The notes under the pieces are model-generated. The model saw only the letters and a list, made by a program, of their open reading frames with translations. It made no database searches and had not been told where the DNA came from. A DNA stretch of 64,000 nucleotides from Lachnospiraceae bacterium (GTDB taxonomy: Bacteria; Bacillota; Clostridia; Lachnospirales; Lachnospiraceae): assembly GCA_015057585.1 (NCBI GenBank), contig SVEF01000012.1:1-64000 (forward strand). The letters are read 5' to 3'. Both the position numbers and the translations under genes were made by a program. Shown piece by piece: positions 1 to 8,000 of the stretch. The first letter of the stretch is position 1; the number at the start of each line of letters is the position of its first letter.

Positions 1-29
1 TATTATAACAACGAAAGAATTCAGGCGAA

Positions 30-71
30 AACAAAATGGATGCCTCCTGTAAAATACAGGGAAGCATCCAT
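30..71 (-). terminator. Intrinsic terminator after the XRE fusion gene
   Basis: Near-perfect inverted repeat with outer arms ATGGATGC/GCATCCAT and inner arms CCTGT/ACAGG. On the minus strand it is followed by a T-rich tract (TTTTGTTTT). It lies about 100 bases past the stop of the gene ending at 177. Nothing else is seen in bases 1-176. Confidence 0.75.
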
Positions 72-176
72 GTGTTGTGCCTAGTTCATAAGTCAATGTG
101 TCCAGGATTCTGGGTACATATCAGTTCCGTGTAGCCATTTTTACTGTCTGTATTATGTGACAAAGCTATCATCACC

Positions 177-662
177 CTACTTTCTGCGTTCAAACTCTAT
201 CCGTACCTGTAAGTCCATTGCTTCAGCCAAGCGTTTTATTGTAGATAACGACGGATTTCCCTGGCCACGTTCCAATTTGCTGATGTCCGCCTGATATATT
301 CCGGTCCGTTCTGCCAATTGCTTCTGTGTCATTCCACTCTCTTCACGTGCTTGTAACAATTTTTCCGCAAATACAAGTGCAATTTCAAGTTTTCTTCTCT
401 TCCCTGTCTCTATTCCATCTAACCATATATCTTCTGCCGCCAGGTCTAAATCATCATTCCACGATATCCCATAGCCACCTGCATCTACCTTGACATTACG
501 AAACAGTTCAATATCCACCTCAAACATCTCTCCGTCCGAAATTGAAAACATCCCCATGTAGTCTCCATAAATCGCATGAATATGCGGTGGATTATGTCCC
601 CTTTGTCTAAAATACATCTTAATAACAATACCATTAAATCTGGCAATAACTGGATTACCCAT
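177..662 (-). CDS. DUF4160-DUF2442-XRE fusion protein
   Basis: Small protein of about 161 residues that appears to join three modules. Residues 1-45 resemble the start of DUF4160 proteins (KMYFRQRGHNPPHIHAIYGD). Residues 55-80 resemble the end of DUF2442 (VDAGGYGISWNDDLDL). Residues 100-160 form an XRE-type helix-turn-helix (MTQKQLAERTG, ISKLERGQGNPS). In related bacteria these are usually two adjacent genes, often read as toxin-antitoxin-like pairs; here the end of DUF4160 and the start of DUF2442 are missing and the rest is in one frame. The ATG at 662 is preferred because DUF4160 proteins begin just before the ARFNGI-like segment; a GTG lies one codon upstream. There is no normal Shine-Dalgarno, and the likely promoter ends so close that the mRNA may be leaderless. 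DNA binding and autoregulation are inferred. Confidence 0.75.
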   Translation of the reverse strand: MGNPVIARFNGIVIKMYFRQRGHNPPHIHAIYGDYMGMFSISDGEMFEVDIELFRNVKVDAGGYGISWNDDLDLAAEDIWLDGIETGKRRKLEIALVFAEKLLQAREESGMTQKQLAERTGIYQADISKLERGQGNPSLSTIKRLAEAMDLQVRIEFERRK

Positions 663-669
663 CACCTTT

Positions 670-698
670 TTTATATAGGTTTTATCCTATATTTTCAA
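670..698 (-). promoter_or_regulatory. Promoter with palindrome in the spacer, XRE fusion gene
   Basis: Minus-strand -35 TTGAAA (693-698) and -10 TATAAA (670-675), exactly 17 bases apart. The spacer contains the inverted repeat ATATAGG-N6-CCTATAT (673-692), a plausible operator for the XRE domain encoded downstream. The predicted transcript start falls within a few bases of the ATG at 662. Confidence 0.6.
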
Positions 699-702
699 TC
701 AG

Positions 703-729
703 AAAAAGCAAGTCGGTCCCCCGACTTGC
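703..729 (-). terminator. Intrinsic terminator after degV-family gene
   Basis: Perfect stem GCAAGTCGG/CCGACTTGC followed on the minus strand by TTTTT, 19 bases past the stop of the DegV gene. Confidence 0.85.
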
Positions 730-747
730 TCTCTTGCATTTGTATCA

Positions 748-1581
748 TTAGTAACTCACAATAATTCCACCGTCATTCGCATACAGGGTGCTCACCCCTG
801 CAGTGTTCACAATGATACAATCCTTAAACGGTATTCTTCTCAATATCTCATGCTTTACAAATTCTGCACGTTCCTTATTATTACAATGTGCGATACCAAG
901 AATCTTTGTTGTCACATCTTTTGCATCCGCTTCAATGTATTCTACCATACGAAGCAATGCTTTACTCATTCCTCTGGTCTGATCCAGTTTAATGATTTCG
1001 CCTTCCTTTGCACCCATAATCGGTTTGATGTTAAGTACATTACAAATCATGGCAGTTACATTGGTCAGGCGACCGTTCTTCCTCAAATTCTCCAAAGATT
1101 CCAGAACAAACTTTGTCTGCATATTGTCTCTGAACTGTGTAATCTTTTGCTTTACCTCTTCAAAAGACAGACCTTTTTCCTTTAATTCCTTAATCTTTAG
1201 AGCAAGCAACATCTGTCCGCAGGAAGCAGACTGGGAATCCACAATTTCAATCTTAGTATCCGGATGTTCTTCCTGATACATATTTTTCGCCAAAAGCGCA
1301 CTGTTGTAAGACCCGCTTAACTTTCCGGAAAGAGTCACTACAAAACACTCCTCCTGGTTTTCGAATTCCCGCATGTATCGCTCCGGCGACGGACAAGCTG
1401 ACCTCGGACACTCTTCGCTGTTTTGCATTTTCTCAATAAAGTCCTTCTGATCAAATGTTGCATCGTCCACAAAGTCCTCTCCCTCAATGGTCAGAACCAG
1501 CGGCACAAGACTGACGAATCCCTCTTCTTTCATTTCTTTTGTCAAATCTGTACAACTGTCTCCAATAATTTTATATGCCAT
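748..1581 (-). CDS. DegV family fatty-acid-binding protein
   Basis: A 277-residue protein with the usual length and layout of DegV proteins: an N-terminal domain opening YKIIGDSCTDL, the SGKLSGSYNSA segment near residue 85, and a C-terminal domain with the RKNGRL segment around residue 168. Family members bind a long-chain fatty acid in a cleft between two domains, and in Firmicutes FakB paralogues hand the lipid to the fatty acid kinase FakA. Whether this one is a FakB partner is unknown; no fakA gene is in the window. A clear ribosome site (GGAGGATAGT) precedes the ATG. The gene appears monocistronic, with its own terminator. The upstream gap contains a short AT-rich inverted repeat (TAGT/ACTA) that could be an operator. 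Confidence 0.9.
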   Translation of the reverse strand: MAYKIIGDSCTDLTKEMKEEGFVSLVPLVLTIEGEDFVDDATFDQKDFIEKMQNSEECPRSACPSPERYMREFENQEECFVVTLSGKLSGSYNSALLAKNMYQEEHPDTKIEIVDSQSASCGQMLLALKIKELKEKGLSFEEVKQKITQFRDNMQTKFVLESLENLRKNGRLTNVTAMICNVLNIKPIMGAKEGEIIKLDQTRGMSKALLRMVEYIEADAKDVTTKILGIAHCNNKERAEFVKHEILRRIPFKDCIIVNTAGVSTLYANDGGIIVSY

Positions 1582-1722
1582 ACTATCCTCCGCCTAGTAA
1601 TAGTTTTTTACTATATTTGATGTGGTTTTCATTACTACATCTATGTTACCACAGGATACCAACAAAGTAAAGCGGTTTTACATAATCTTCACACTTTTTT
1701 CTCTTTTATTCCGATCAAAATA

Positions 1723-3696
1723 CTATTTTGTGAGTAACAACATGATTTCGTTGGTTCTCTCAACAAATCTTGTCATTGCTTCCGGCGCGAGCGGGCGATG
1801 TGCCAACACAGCCAAATCGTAGAGCTGCTCACAAATTAGTCCCGAGTTCGCCTCTTCTTTATGCGCTCCCAGATACTGAACCAAAGGATGATTTGCATTA
1901 AGCACTAAGGTCTCTCCTACCGGGAACATTCCCTCATTCATGCCTCCCATGCCATACATCTTCATCATATCCTGCATTCTGCGGCTCTCTTCGGAAAGGG
2001 TAATCATGGCAGAAATCTTCTCACTCTTTAAGCGTTCTACCTTTACCTCTAATTGTTCCTTGTTTAAGGTAGTCTTAAACAGACCGGTCAGTTCCTCAGC
2101 AAGTCCTGCAAGGTCCTCCGCCGATTCCTTGAAACTTTCTGTCAGGTCACTGTCAATCCGTTGGAACTTCATATCCTGGTTCTCATACTCCAACTGACTG
2201 ATAAAAGGCTGGTCAATGTTATGCAGCATCATCAGGGCATCCATACCGTTTTCTTTAAACATATTGATGTACTGGCTTTGCTGTAATTCATCCGTTACAT
2301 AATATACAATAGCCTTTTTTGCTTCCTCAGCGCCTTCCGAAACTACTTCAGCCTCTGCCGCATCCCCGGACTCACCCGTAGTCTCTCCCTTTGCTGCCTT
2401 TACATACTCAGGAAGTGTGACGTACTTTCCTTCCAGGTTCTTGAAAATCACATATTCCTTCATCTTCTCGCGGAACTTATCGTCTTTTAAGCATCCGAAC
2501 TTGATGAACGGAGAAATGTCATCCCAGAACTTCTCATACTCTTCACGGTCTACTTTATACATGCCGGACAGTTTATCTGCCACCTTCTTTGTAATATAAT
2601 CAGAAATTTTCTTCACAAATCCATCATTCTGAAGTGCGCTTCTGGATACATTAAGCGGAAGGTCCGGACAGTCAATGACACCCTTTAAGAGCATCAGGAA
2701 TTCCGGAATGACTTCCTTAATATTATCAGCAATAAACACCTGGTTGCTGTAAAGTTTAATCGTACCTTCAATTCTGTCATATTCGGTATTTAACTTAGGG
2801 AAGTATAAAATCCCCTTTAAGTTGAACGGATAATCCATATTCAGATGGATCCAGAACAACGGCTCCTTATAATCACGGAATACATCACGGTAAAACTTTT
2901 TATATTCTTCCTCTGTGCACTCATTCGGATGCTTGTTCCAAAGCGGATTCGGCGTGTTAAGCGGTTGCGGCTTTTTGCTTTCTTCCGGATTCTCTGCTGT
3001 CTCACTTTCTTCGTTTACAGCCTCTTCCACCAGATCTGCCACATCCTCCGTTTCTTCTTCGCTTCCCGCATTTAAGAAATAAATCGGAATCGGCATAAAG
3101 GAACAGTACTTTTCAATTACCTCTTTTGCACGGTATTCGTTGGAGAACTCGTAGCTGTCCTCGTTCAGATACAGGGTAATGGTAGTACCACGAACAGTAC
3201 GGTCTCCTTCGCCCATCTCAAATTCCATACCGCCATCCGACTCCCAGTGTACCGGAACAGCACCTTCTTTATAAGAAAGTGTATCTATCGTCACGCGGTC
3301 TGCAACCATAAACGCGGAATAAAATCCCAGACCGAAATGACCGATAATCTGGTCTTCGTTTGCCTTATCTTTATACTTTTCCAGGAAATCCTGCGCGCCG
3401 GAAAAAGCAATCTGATTAATATATTCCCCAACTTCTTCTGCCGTCATACCAAGACCGTTGTCAATGAAGGTTAATGTCTTGTCCTCTGCGTTTGCAATCA
3501 CCTGAATCTTGTATTCGTTATCCTCCGGCAGATTCGCCTCTCCCATCAGTTCCAACTTTTTTAACTTTGTAATAGCGTCACAACCGTTACTGATCAGTTC
3601 ACGAAAAAAGATGTCATGGTCCGAATATAACCACTTTTTAATAATAGGAAAAATGTTTTCCGAATTAATCGATAAATTGCCTTTTACTGTACTCAT
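1723..3696 (-). CDS. htpG: Molecular chaperone HtpG (Hsp90)
   Basis: A 657-residue cytosolic ATP-dependent chaperone. The GHKL ATPase domain is intact: FFRELISNGCDA near residue 30 (Bergerat N-box), DNGLGM near 80, and GHFGLGFYSAFMV near 120. Middle-domain motifs follow (LNVSRSALQ near 350). A Glu/Ala-rich insertion at about residues 215-245 and another at about 450-465 are acidic, as often seen in clostridial HtpG. The gene is monocistronic, with a sigma-A promoter and CIRCE element upstream. HtpG assists late folding of client proteins under stress. HrcA control is inferred from the perfect CIRCE; in Bacillus subtilis htpG is not HrcA-controlled, so this differs from the textbook case. Confidence 0.97.
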   Translation of the reverse strand: MSTVKGNLSINSENIFPIIKKWLYSDHDIFFRELISNGCDAITKLKKLELMGEANLPEDNEYKIQVIANAEDKTLTFIDNGLGMTAEEVGEYINQIAFSGAQDFLEKYKDKANEDQIIGHFGLGFYSAFMVADRVTIDTLSYKEGAVPVHWESDGGMEFEMGEGDRTVRGTTITLYLNEDSYEFSNEYRAKEVIEKYCSFMPIPIYFLNAGSEEETEDVADLVEEAVNEESETAENPEESKKPQPLNTPNPLWNKHPNECTEEEYKKFYRDVFRDYKEPLFWIHLNMDYPFNLKGILYFPKLNTEYDRIEGTIKLYSNQVFIADNIKEVIPEFLMLLKGVIDCPDLPLNVSRSALQNDGFVKKISDYITKKVADKLSGMYKVDREEYEKFWDDISPFIKFGCLKDDKFREKMKEYVIFKNLEGKYVTLPEYVKAAKGETTGESGDAAEAEVVSEGAEEAKKAIVYYVTDELQQSQYINMFKENGMDALMMLHNIDQPFISQLEYENQDMKFQRIDSDLTESFKESAEDLAGLAEELTGLFKTTLNKEQLEVKVERLKSEKISAMITLSEESRRMQDMMKMYGMGGMNEGMFPVGETLVLNANHPLVQYLGAHKEEANSGLICEQLYDLAVLAHRPLAPEAMTRFVERTNEIMLLLTK

Positions 3697-3760
3697 AAAT
3701 ATATACTCCTTTCGGTGAGCCTGCCGTCTCCTGCATGCTCTGTTTTATTACTTTACACTA

Positions 3761-3789
3761 ACTATAATACCCAAAAAAAGAAAAGTCAA
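3761..3789 (-). promoter_or_regulatory. Sigma-A promoter of htpG
   Basis: Minus-strand -35 TTGACT (3784-3789) and -10 TATAGT (3761-3766) with a 17-base spacer. It lies about 65 bases upstream of the htpG start. Confidence 0.8.
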
Positions 3790-3796
3790 GATAAAA

Positions 3797-3823
3797 TTAG
3801 CACTCAGTAACTCCGAGTGCTAA
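3797..3823. promoter_or_regulatory. CIRCE element (HrcA operator)
   Basis: Exact match to the CIRCE consensus: TTAGCACTC, nine bases, GAGTGCTAA. It ends 7 bases upstream of the htpG -35. HrcA represses heat-shock genes through this element; hrcA itself is not in the window. Placement just upstream of the -35 rather than over the start site is unusual. Confidence 0.93.
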
Positions 3824-3848
3824 TAATTTATATTTTCTTTATAATCAG

Positions 3849-4340
3849 CTATTCTGCTTCCACGGCAATCTCCATCAGTTTCATAAGACGTAACGCCTCC
3901 GCGTCCCACGCCTCTTCAAGTGACCTATCCAGTGTGAAGGTACTCCTGGCCGTCCCGGTCACTACATGTCCCATGCCATGTTCAAAACGGATTTGTAAAT
4001 ACAGCGATGGGCGGTCTTCTCCTGCCAAAAGACTGTACCTCGACAGGAATTCTGCTACCGCATCCTTAGGAAACAACAGGGTAAAGGTAAATGCAAGCGG
4101 TGTTTTCTTACCCTTGATTAATTCGAACACCACCGGCTTGACTTCCTTCCAGAAGACATATTCCTCTTGCAACGCTTCCCTTTCTTCCGTATCAAAATAC
4201 TCAGCAAACACCCTTCCCTGAAACCGGTATTCCATGTGGGTGCGTAAGAATCCTTCCTTTAACAGGTAAGAATCAAACGCTTCGCTCTTTAACAATTTCC
4301 CCATAAAGCGGTTCATTTCCGCTATCTTTAATGAAATCAC
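3849..4340 (-). CDS. DUF5721 family protein
   Basis: About 163 residues, cytosolic, no signal peptide or membrane segment. It resembles a Lachnospiraceae family of unknown role (DUF5721) in the opening ISLKIAE and in the central FELIKGKKTPLAFTF segment. The start chosen is GTG at 4340 because it sits 5 bases after an excellent ribosome site (AGAAGGAG) and gives the family's usual beginning; an in-frame ATG at 4367 lacks such a site. It follows the GlgX-like gene closely and ends just before the CIRCE element, so it is probably the last gene of that operon. Function unknown. Confidence 0.75.
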   Translation of the reverse strand: MISLKIAEMNRFMGKLLKSEAFDSYLLKEGFLRTHMEYRFQGRVFAEYFDTEEREALQEEYVFWKEVKPVVFELIKGKKTPLAFTFTLLFPKDAVAEFLSRYSLLAGEDRPSLYLQIRFEHGMGHVVTGTARSTFTLDRSLEEAWDAEALRLMKLMEIAVEAE

Positions 4341-4373
4341 ACAAACTCCTTCTGCAATCCACTGCATTCCTTC

Positions 4374-6266
4374 TTATTTTTTGGGTGTTTTCCGGATTCC
4401 CCGCAGCACAACAATACTCCTTGGCTCCAAGACCACAGTTCTCTTAGGGTTCTTTTCTTCGGTCTTTTCCCTACTGTCAAAAGCCACCTGCCATGTTACA
4501 TCCTTTACCTCCGGAAGTTCAAATGCATGTTCCTCCCAGTGCATATTGTACATCAGGTAAAAATGATCTTCATAGGTCCGGTCGCTCTTTCTTATGTAAT
4601 CCCCGTTATACATGAGTGCCAACAGTCTGTTATAGGCGGAAGAATCTACCTGCCACGGGCTCACCCCGTGCTCGGATACTTCCGGCCAGCCGCAGGAAAT
4701 AAAGTCTGTTTCCTTTAACACACGTTCCAGTGTAAACATCGGATGCTCTTTCCTAAAACCGATCAGTTCCTTTACAAACTCCAGGAAATCTTTATTCTTT
4801 TTTGCAAGTGACCAGTCTACCCAGGAAATCTCATTGTCCTGGCAGTACGCGTTATTATTTCCTTTTTGCGTCCGTAAAAACTCATCACCGGCAAGTATCA
4901 TCGGAGTCCCCTGTGAAAGAAGCATGGTCAGCATTGCATTTTTCATCATCTTTTTACGAAGCACCTGCACCTTTTTCTTTTTGGTCGGGCCTTCTTCTCC
5001 GCAGTTCCAGCTGGCATTATACTCCGTGCCGTCAAGCCCACGTTCTCCGTTTGCTTCATTATGACGCACATCATAGGAATACAAATCAGCGAGGGTAAAA
5101 CCGTTATGGTCTGTCATAAAGTGTACCCTGGATACTCCCATGCGACGATTTTTCATGTAATAGCGCAGGGCAGGTACCAGGCCTTCATCTCCCTTTAAAT
5201 ACCGACGCATGTCCATACAGAAGTTTTCCCTGTATTCCATAAACCGTCCCGGATATTTGTCCTTTACCGAATCCGCAATATCCGACACAAAAAATGCCGT
5301 CTTTTTTAAATAAGGGTCCTCTGCCACCGCTGCAACGGGAAGGATGGAATCACTGATACGGAACCCGTCTACACCAAAGTTCGTTACCCAGTGTCTGAGA
5401 GCCGCTATCATATCCGCCATCGGACAGTTATTATTGAACATCATCTCCAGGTATACATCGATTCCGGCGGTGTGAAAAGCCATTACCATCTGCGCAAATT
5501 CTTCATTTACCTTGTCCGGATTTGCTGCATAAGAAGCCTTTGGTGCAAAGTAAAACGCTGAAGAGGAATAGCCCCAGTAGTTTAATTTCACCGGTGTGTT
5601 CTCCTTTGCTGCGTGTGTATCTTCCGCATCCTTTCGGTTCTGTCCGGCGTAAGAGCGCTTTGGCATACCGATGACGGTACGATGTCCTGCGCGGTTTGTC
5701 TCTTCTCTCTCATCAAACTCCGTAATCGGAAGCAACAAAACCCCATTGATTCCAAGTTCCTTTAAATAAGGAATCTTTTCGGCAAGGCCGGCATAGGTTC
5801 CTTTTTTCTTCACCCCGGAATTTGCTGCTGCAGTAAAGCCCCGCACATGAAGCTTGTACAGAATCAAATCCTCCGGTGCGTGGCGTTTGTATTCCGTATC
5901 TGCAGCAAACAGTTTTGGTATTCGGACTTCTGCACGCACATAAGGAGCCTCCGCCCCAAATACCGTTCTTCCGTTTACCTGTTCTGCATACGGATCGCAA
6001 AACTGTACCCCATCCGCCTCATACACATATTCATACCCCGTGTATCCCTGCCTTACCGGCAATACCACACCTACCGTAAAAACACCAAAAGCAGAGGCAT
6101 CCATCGGGATTACCTCTGCCGGCATAGTTTCACCTTTTTTAAATAAGACAAGATGACAGGAGTTTGCCTGCGGTACAGACACCGCAAACCAAAAACAGTT
6201 GTTACTGTAGGAAAGTCCAAGTGGCATTCCCGTTCCCTGCTTTACCGTAAACCCCTTTGTCTCCAT
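4374..6266 (-). CDS. GlgX/isoamylase-like GH13 protein, probably inactive
   Basis: About 630 residues with an N-terminal CBM48-like domain (residues 1-110), a GH13 (beta/alpha)8 barrel and a C-terminal beta domain, as in glycogen debranching enzymes. The fold is recognisable from the four GH13 regions, but catalytic positions are altered. Region II reads VDGFRISDS, where the family has VDGFRFD with the nucleophile Asp. The region III Glu of AEPWD is replaced in FFVSDIAD. Region IV has MTDHNGFTL, where the Asp after His is Asn. Region I reads FNNN where NH is expected, and the loop after it is shortened. These changes argue for a non-catalytic glycogen-binding role, but this is inferred from motif comparison only. 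The ATG at 6266 has a GGAGG site 6 bases away and follows the ABC-F stop by one base, so translation is probably coupled. Confidence 0.85.
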   Translation of the reverse strand: METKGFTVKQGTGMPLGLSYSNNCFWFAVSVPQANSCHLVLFKKGETMPAEVIPMDASAFGVFTVGVVLPVRQGYTGYEYVYEADGVQFCDPYAEQVNGRTVFGAEAPYVRAEVRIPKLFAADTEYKRHAPEDLILYKLHVRGFTAAANSGVKKKGTYAGLAEKIPYLKELGINGVLLLPITEFDEREETNRAGHRTVIGMPKRSYAGQNRKDAEDTHAAKENTPVKLNYWGYSSSAFYFAPKASYAANPDKVNEEFAQMVMAFHTAGIDVYLEMMFNNNCPMADMIAALRHWVTNFGVDGFRISDSILPVAAVAEDPYLKKTAFFVSDIADSVKDKYPGRFMEYRENFCMDMRRYLKGDEGLVPALRYYMKNRRMGVSRVHFMTDHNGFTLADLYSYDVRHNEANGERGLDGTEYNASWNCGEEGPTKKKKVQVLRKKMMKNAMLTMLLSQGTPMILAGDEFLRTQKGNNNAYCQDNEISWVDWSLAKKNKDFLEFVKELIGFRKEHPMFTLERVLKETDFISCGWPEVSEHGVSPWQVDSSAYNRLLALMYNGDYIRKSDRTYEDHFYLMYNMHWEEHAFELPEVKDVTWQVAFDSREKTEEKNPKRTVVLEPRSIVVLRGIRKTPKK

Positions 6267-6267
6267 A

Positions 6268-7905
6268 TTAGTCCTCCACTTCTCCTTCAATCACAGTCAT
6301 CATGGTTCTCTTACGTGCCATTTCATCACTGTCAAGATATTCGTCGTAAGTAGTTACCTTATCAATCAAGCTGCCGCCAGGCACGATTTCCATGATACGG
6401 TTTGCCGTTGTCTGGATGAACTGATGATCCAGGGCCGTGAATAAAATCACACCCGGAAACTTAATCAGACCATTGTTCAATGCAGTAATCGATTCCATAT
6501 CGAGGTGGTTGGTCGGTTCGTCCATCACAAGCACATTCGAACCCATAATCATCATCTTGGATAACATTACACGTACCTTTTCACCACCGGATAATACATT
6601 TACTTTCTTTACGCCTTCTTCTCCTGCAAACAGCATTCTGCCAAGGAAACCACGAACATAGGTAACGTCCTTTTCCGGAGAGAACGGCATCAGGAAATCC
6701 ACGATGGTCTCATCCACGGAAAACATCTGCGTGTTGTCCTTCGGAAAGTATGCCTGTGTCGTAGTAATTCCCCACTTATAAGAACCGGAATCCGGTTCCA
6801 TCTCACCCATTAAAATCTTAAAAAGTGTGGTAGCTGCCAATGTGTTGCTGCCGACAAATGCAATCTTATCGTCACGGTTTACGATGAAAGAAATATTATC
6901 TAACACCTTTACACCGTTGATTGTCTTGGATAAATTCGTTACCGTCAGCACCTCGTTACCGATTTCTCTGAATGGTCTGAAATCAATGTAAGGATACTTT
7001 CTGGAAGAAGGACGGATATCATCCAGTTCAATTTTTTCGAGCGCTCTCTTACGGGAGGTTGCCTGCTTGGACTTGGATGCGTTTGCAGAGAATCTCTGAA
7101 TGAATTCCTGCAGTTCCTTAATCTTTTCTTCCTTCTTCTTGTTTGCCTCCTTCATCTGCTTTACCATGAGCTGGCTGGATTCATACCAGAAGTCATAGTT
7201 ACCTGCGTAGAGCTGAATCTTTGCATAGTCAATGTCCGCAATGTGGGTACAAACCTTATTTAAGAAATAACGGTCGTGGGAAACCACGATAACAGTATTT
7301 TCAAAGTTAATCAGGAACTCTTCTAACCAGCGGATGGCTTCCAAATCCAGATGGTTGGTCGGCTCGTCAAGAAGCAGAATGTCCGGATTTCCGAACAGCG
7401 CCTGTGCAAGGAGCACCTTCACCTTCTGGGAACCGTTTAAATCGCTCATCAAAGCGTAGTGTAAGTCGGTGTCAATACCAAGACCATTAAGCAGTGTAGC
7501 CGCATCGGATTCCGCTTCCCAACCGTTCAGGTCTGCAAACTCTGCCTCGAGTTCACTGGCTCTGTTGCCGTCTTCTTCGGTAAAATCTTCCTTTGCATAG
7601 ATGGCATCCTTTTCCTTCATGATGTCATACAGTCTCTGGTTACCCATTATAACGGTGCTGAGTACATCGAATGCATCGTACTTAAAGTGATCCTGCTGTA
7701 AGAACGAAAGTCTCTGTCCCGGAGTGATGACTACCTCACCCTTACTCGGTTCTAATTGTCCGTTCAAAATCTTTAAAAACGTAGATTTACCTGCTCCGTT
7801 TGCACCAATCAAACCGTAGCAGTTTCCTTCGGTAAACTTAATATTTACATCCTCGAACAGTGCGCGCTTACCTAAACGCAATGTTACGTTACATGCCTGT
7901 ATCAT
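6268..7905 (-). CDS. ABC-F family ATPase, YbiT/YkpA type
   Basis: A 545-residue soluble protein with two ABC domains joined by a charged linker (residues 245-290), the plan of ABC-F translation factors that act at the ribosome. Domain 1 has Walker A GANGAGKST (34-42), Walker B LLLDEPTNHLD and an intact SHDR switch. Domain 2 has the signature LSGGEK and Walker B MDEPTNHLD. Its Walker A reads GSNTLAATT (352-360), lacking the Lys, and its His switch reads ALDH (491-494) in place of SHDH. The domain 1 signature is also altered (LNGSQ, 156-160). All three changes map to the same composite ATP site. The ribosome site is AAGGAG. It is followed directly by the GlgX-like gene, an arrangement without obvious functional logic. 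Confidence 0.93.
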   Translation of the reverse strand: MIQACNVTLRLGKRALFEDVNIKFTEGNCYGLIGANGAGKSTFLKILNGQLEPSKGEVVITPGQRLSFLQQDHFKYDAFDVLSTVIMGNQRLYDIMKEKDAIYAKEDFTEEDGNRASELEAEFADLNGWEAESDAATLLNGLGIDTDLHYALMSDLNGSQKVKVLLAQALFGNPDILLLDEPTNHLDLEAIRWLEEFLINFENTVIVVSHDRYFLNKVCTHIADIDYAKIQLYAGNYDFWYESSQLMVKQMKEANKKKEEKIKELQEFIQRFSANASKSKQATSRKRALEKIELDDIRPSSRKYPYIDFRPFREIGNEVLTVTNLSKTINGVKVLDNISFIVNRDDKIAFVGSNTLAATTLFKILMGEMEPDSGSYKWGITTTQAYFPKDNTQMFSVDETIVDFLMPFSPEKDVTYVRGFLGRMLFAGEEGVKKVNVLSGGEKVRVMLSKMMIMGSNVLVMDEPTNHLDMESITALNNGLIKFPGVILFTALDHQFIQTTANRIMEIVPGGSLIDKVTTYDEYLDSDEMARKRTMMTVIEGEVED

Positions 7906-8000
7906 TTTAATTCTCTCCTTGCTTATGAACTGTATCCTCTATAATTCCAAATAGGTATCTTACCCTATTCTTTCCATTTTGTAAAGGCTTACTATAAAAT

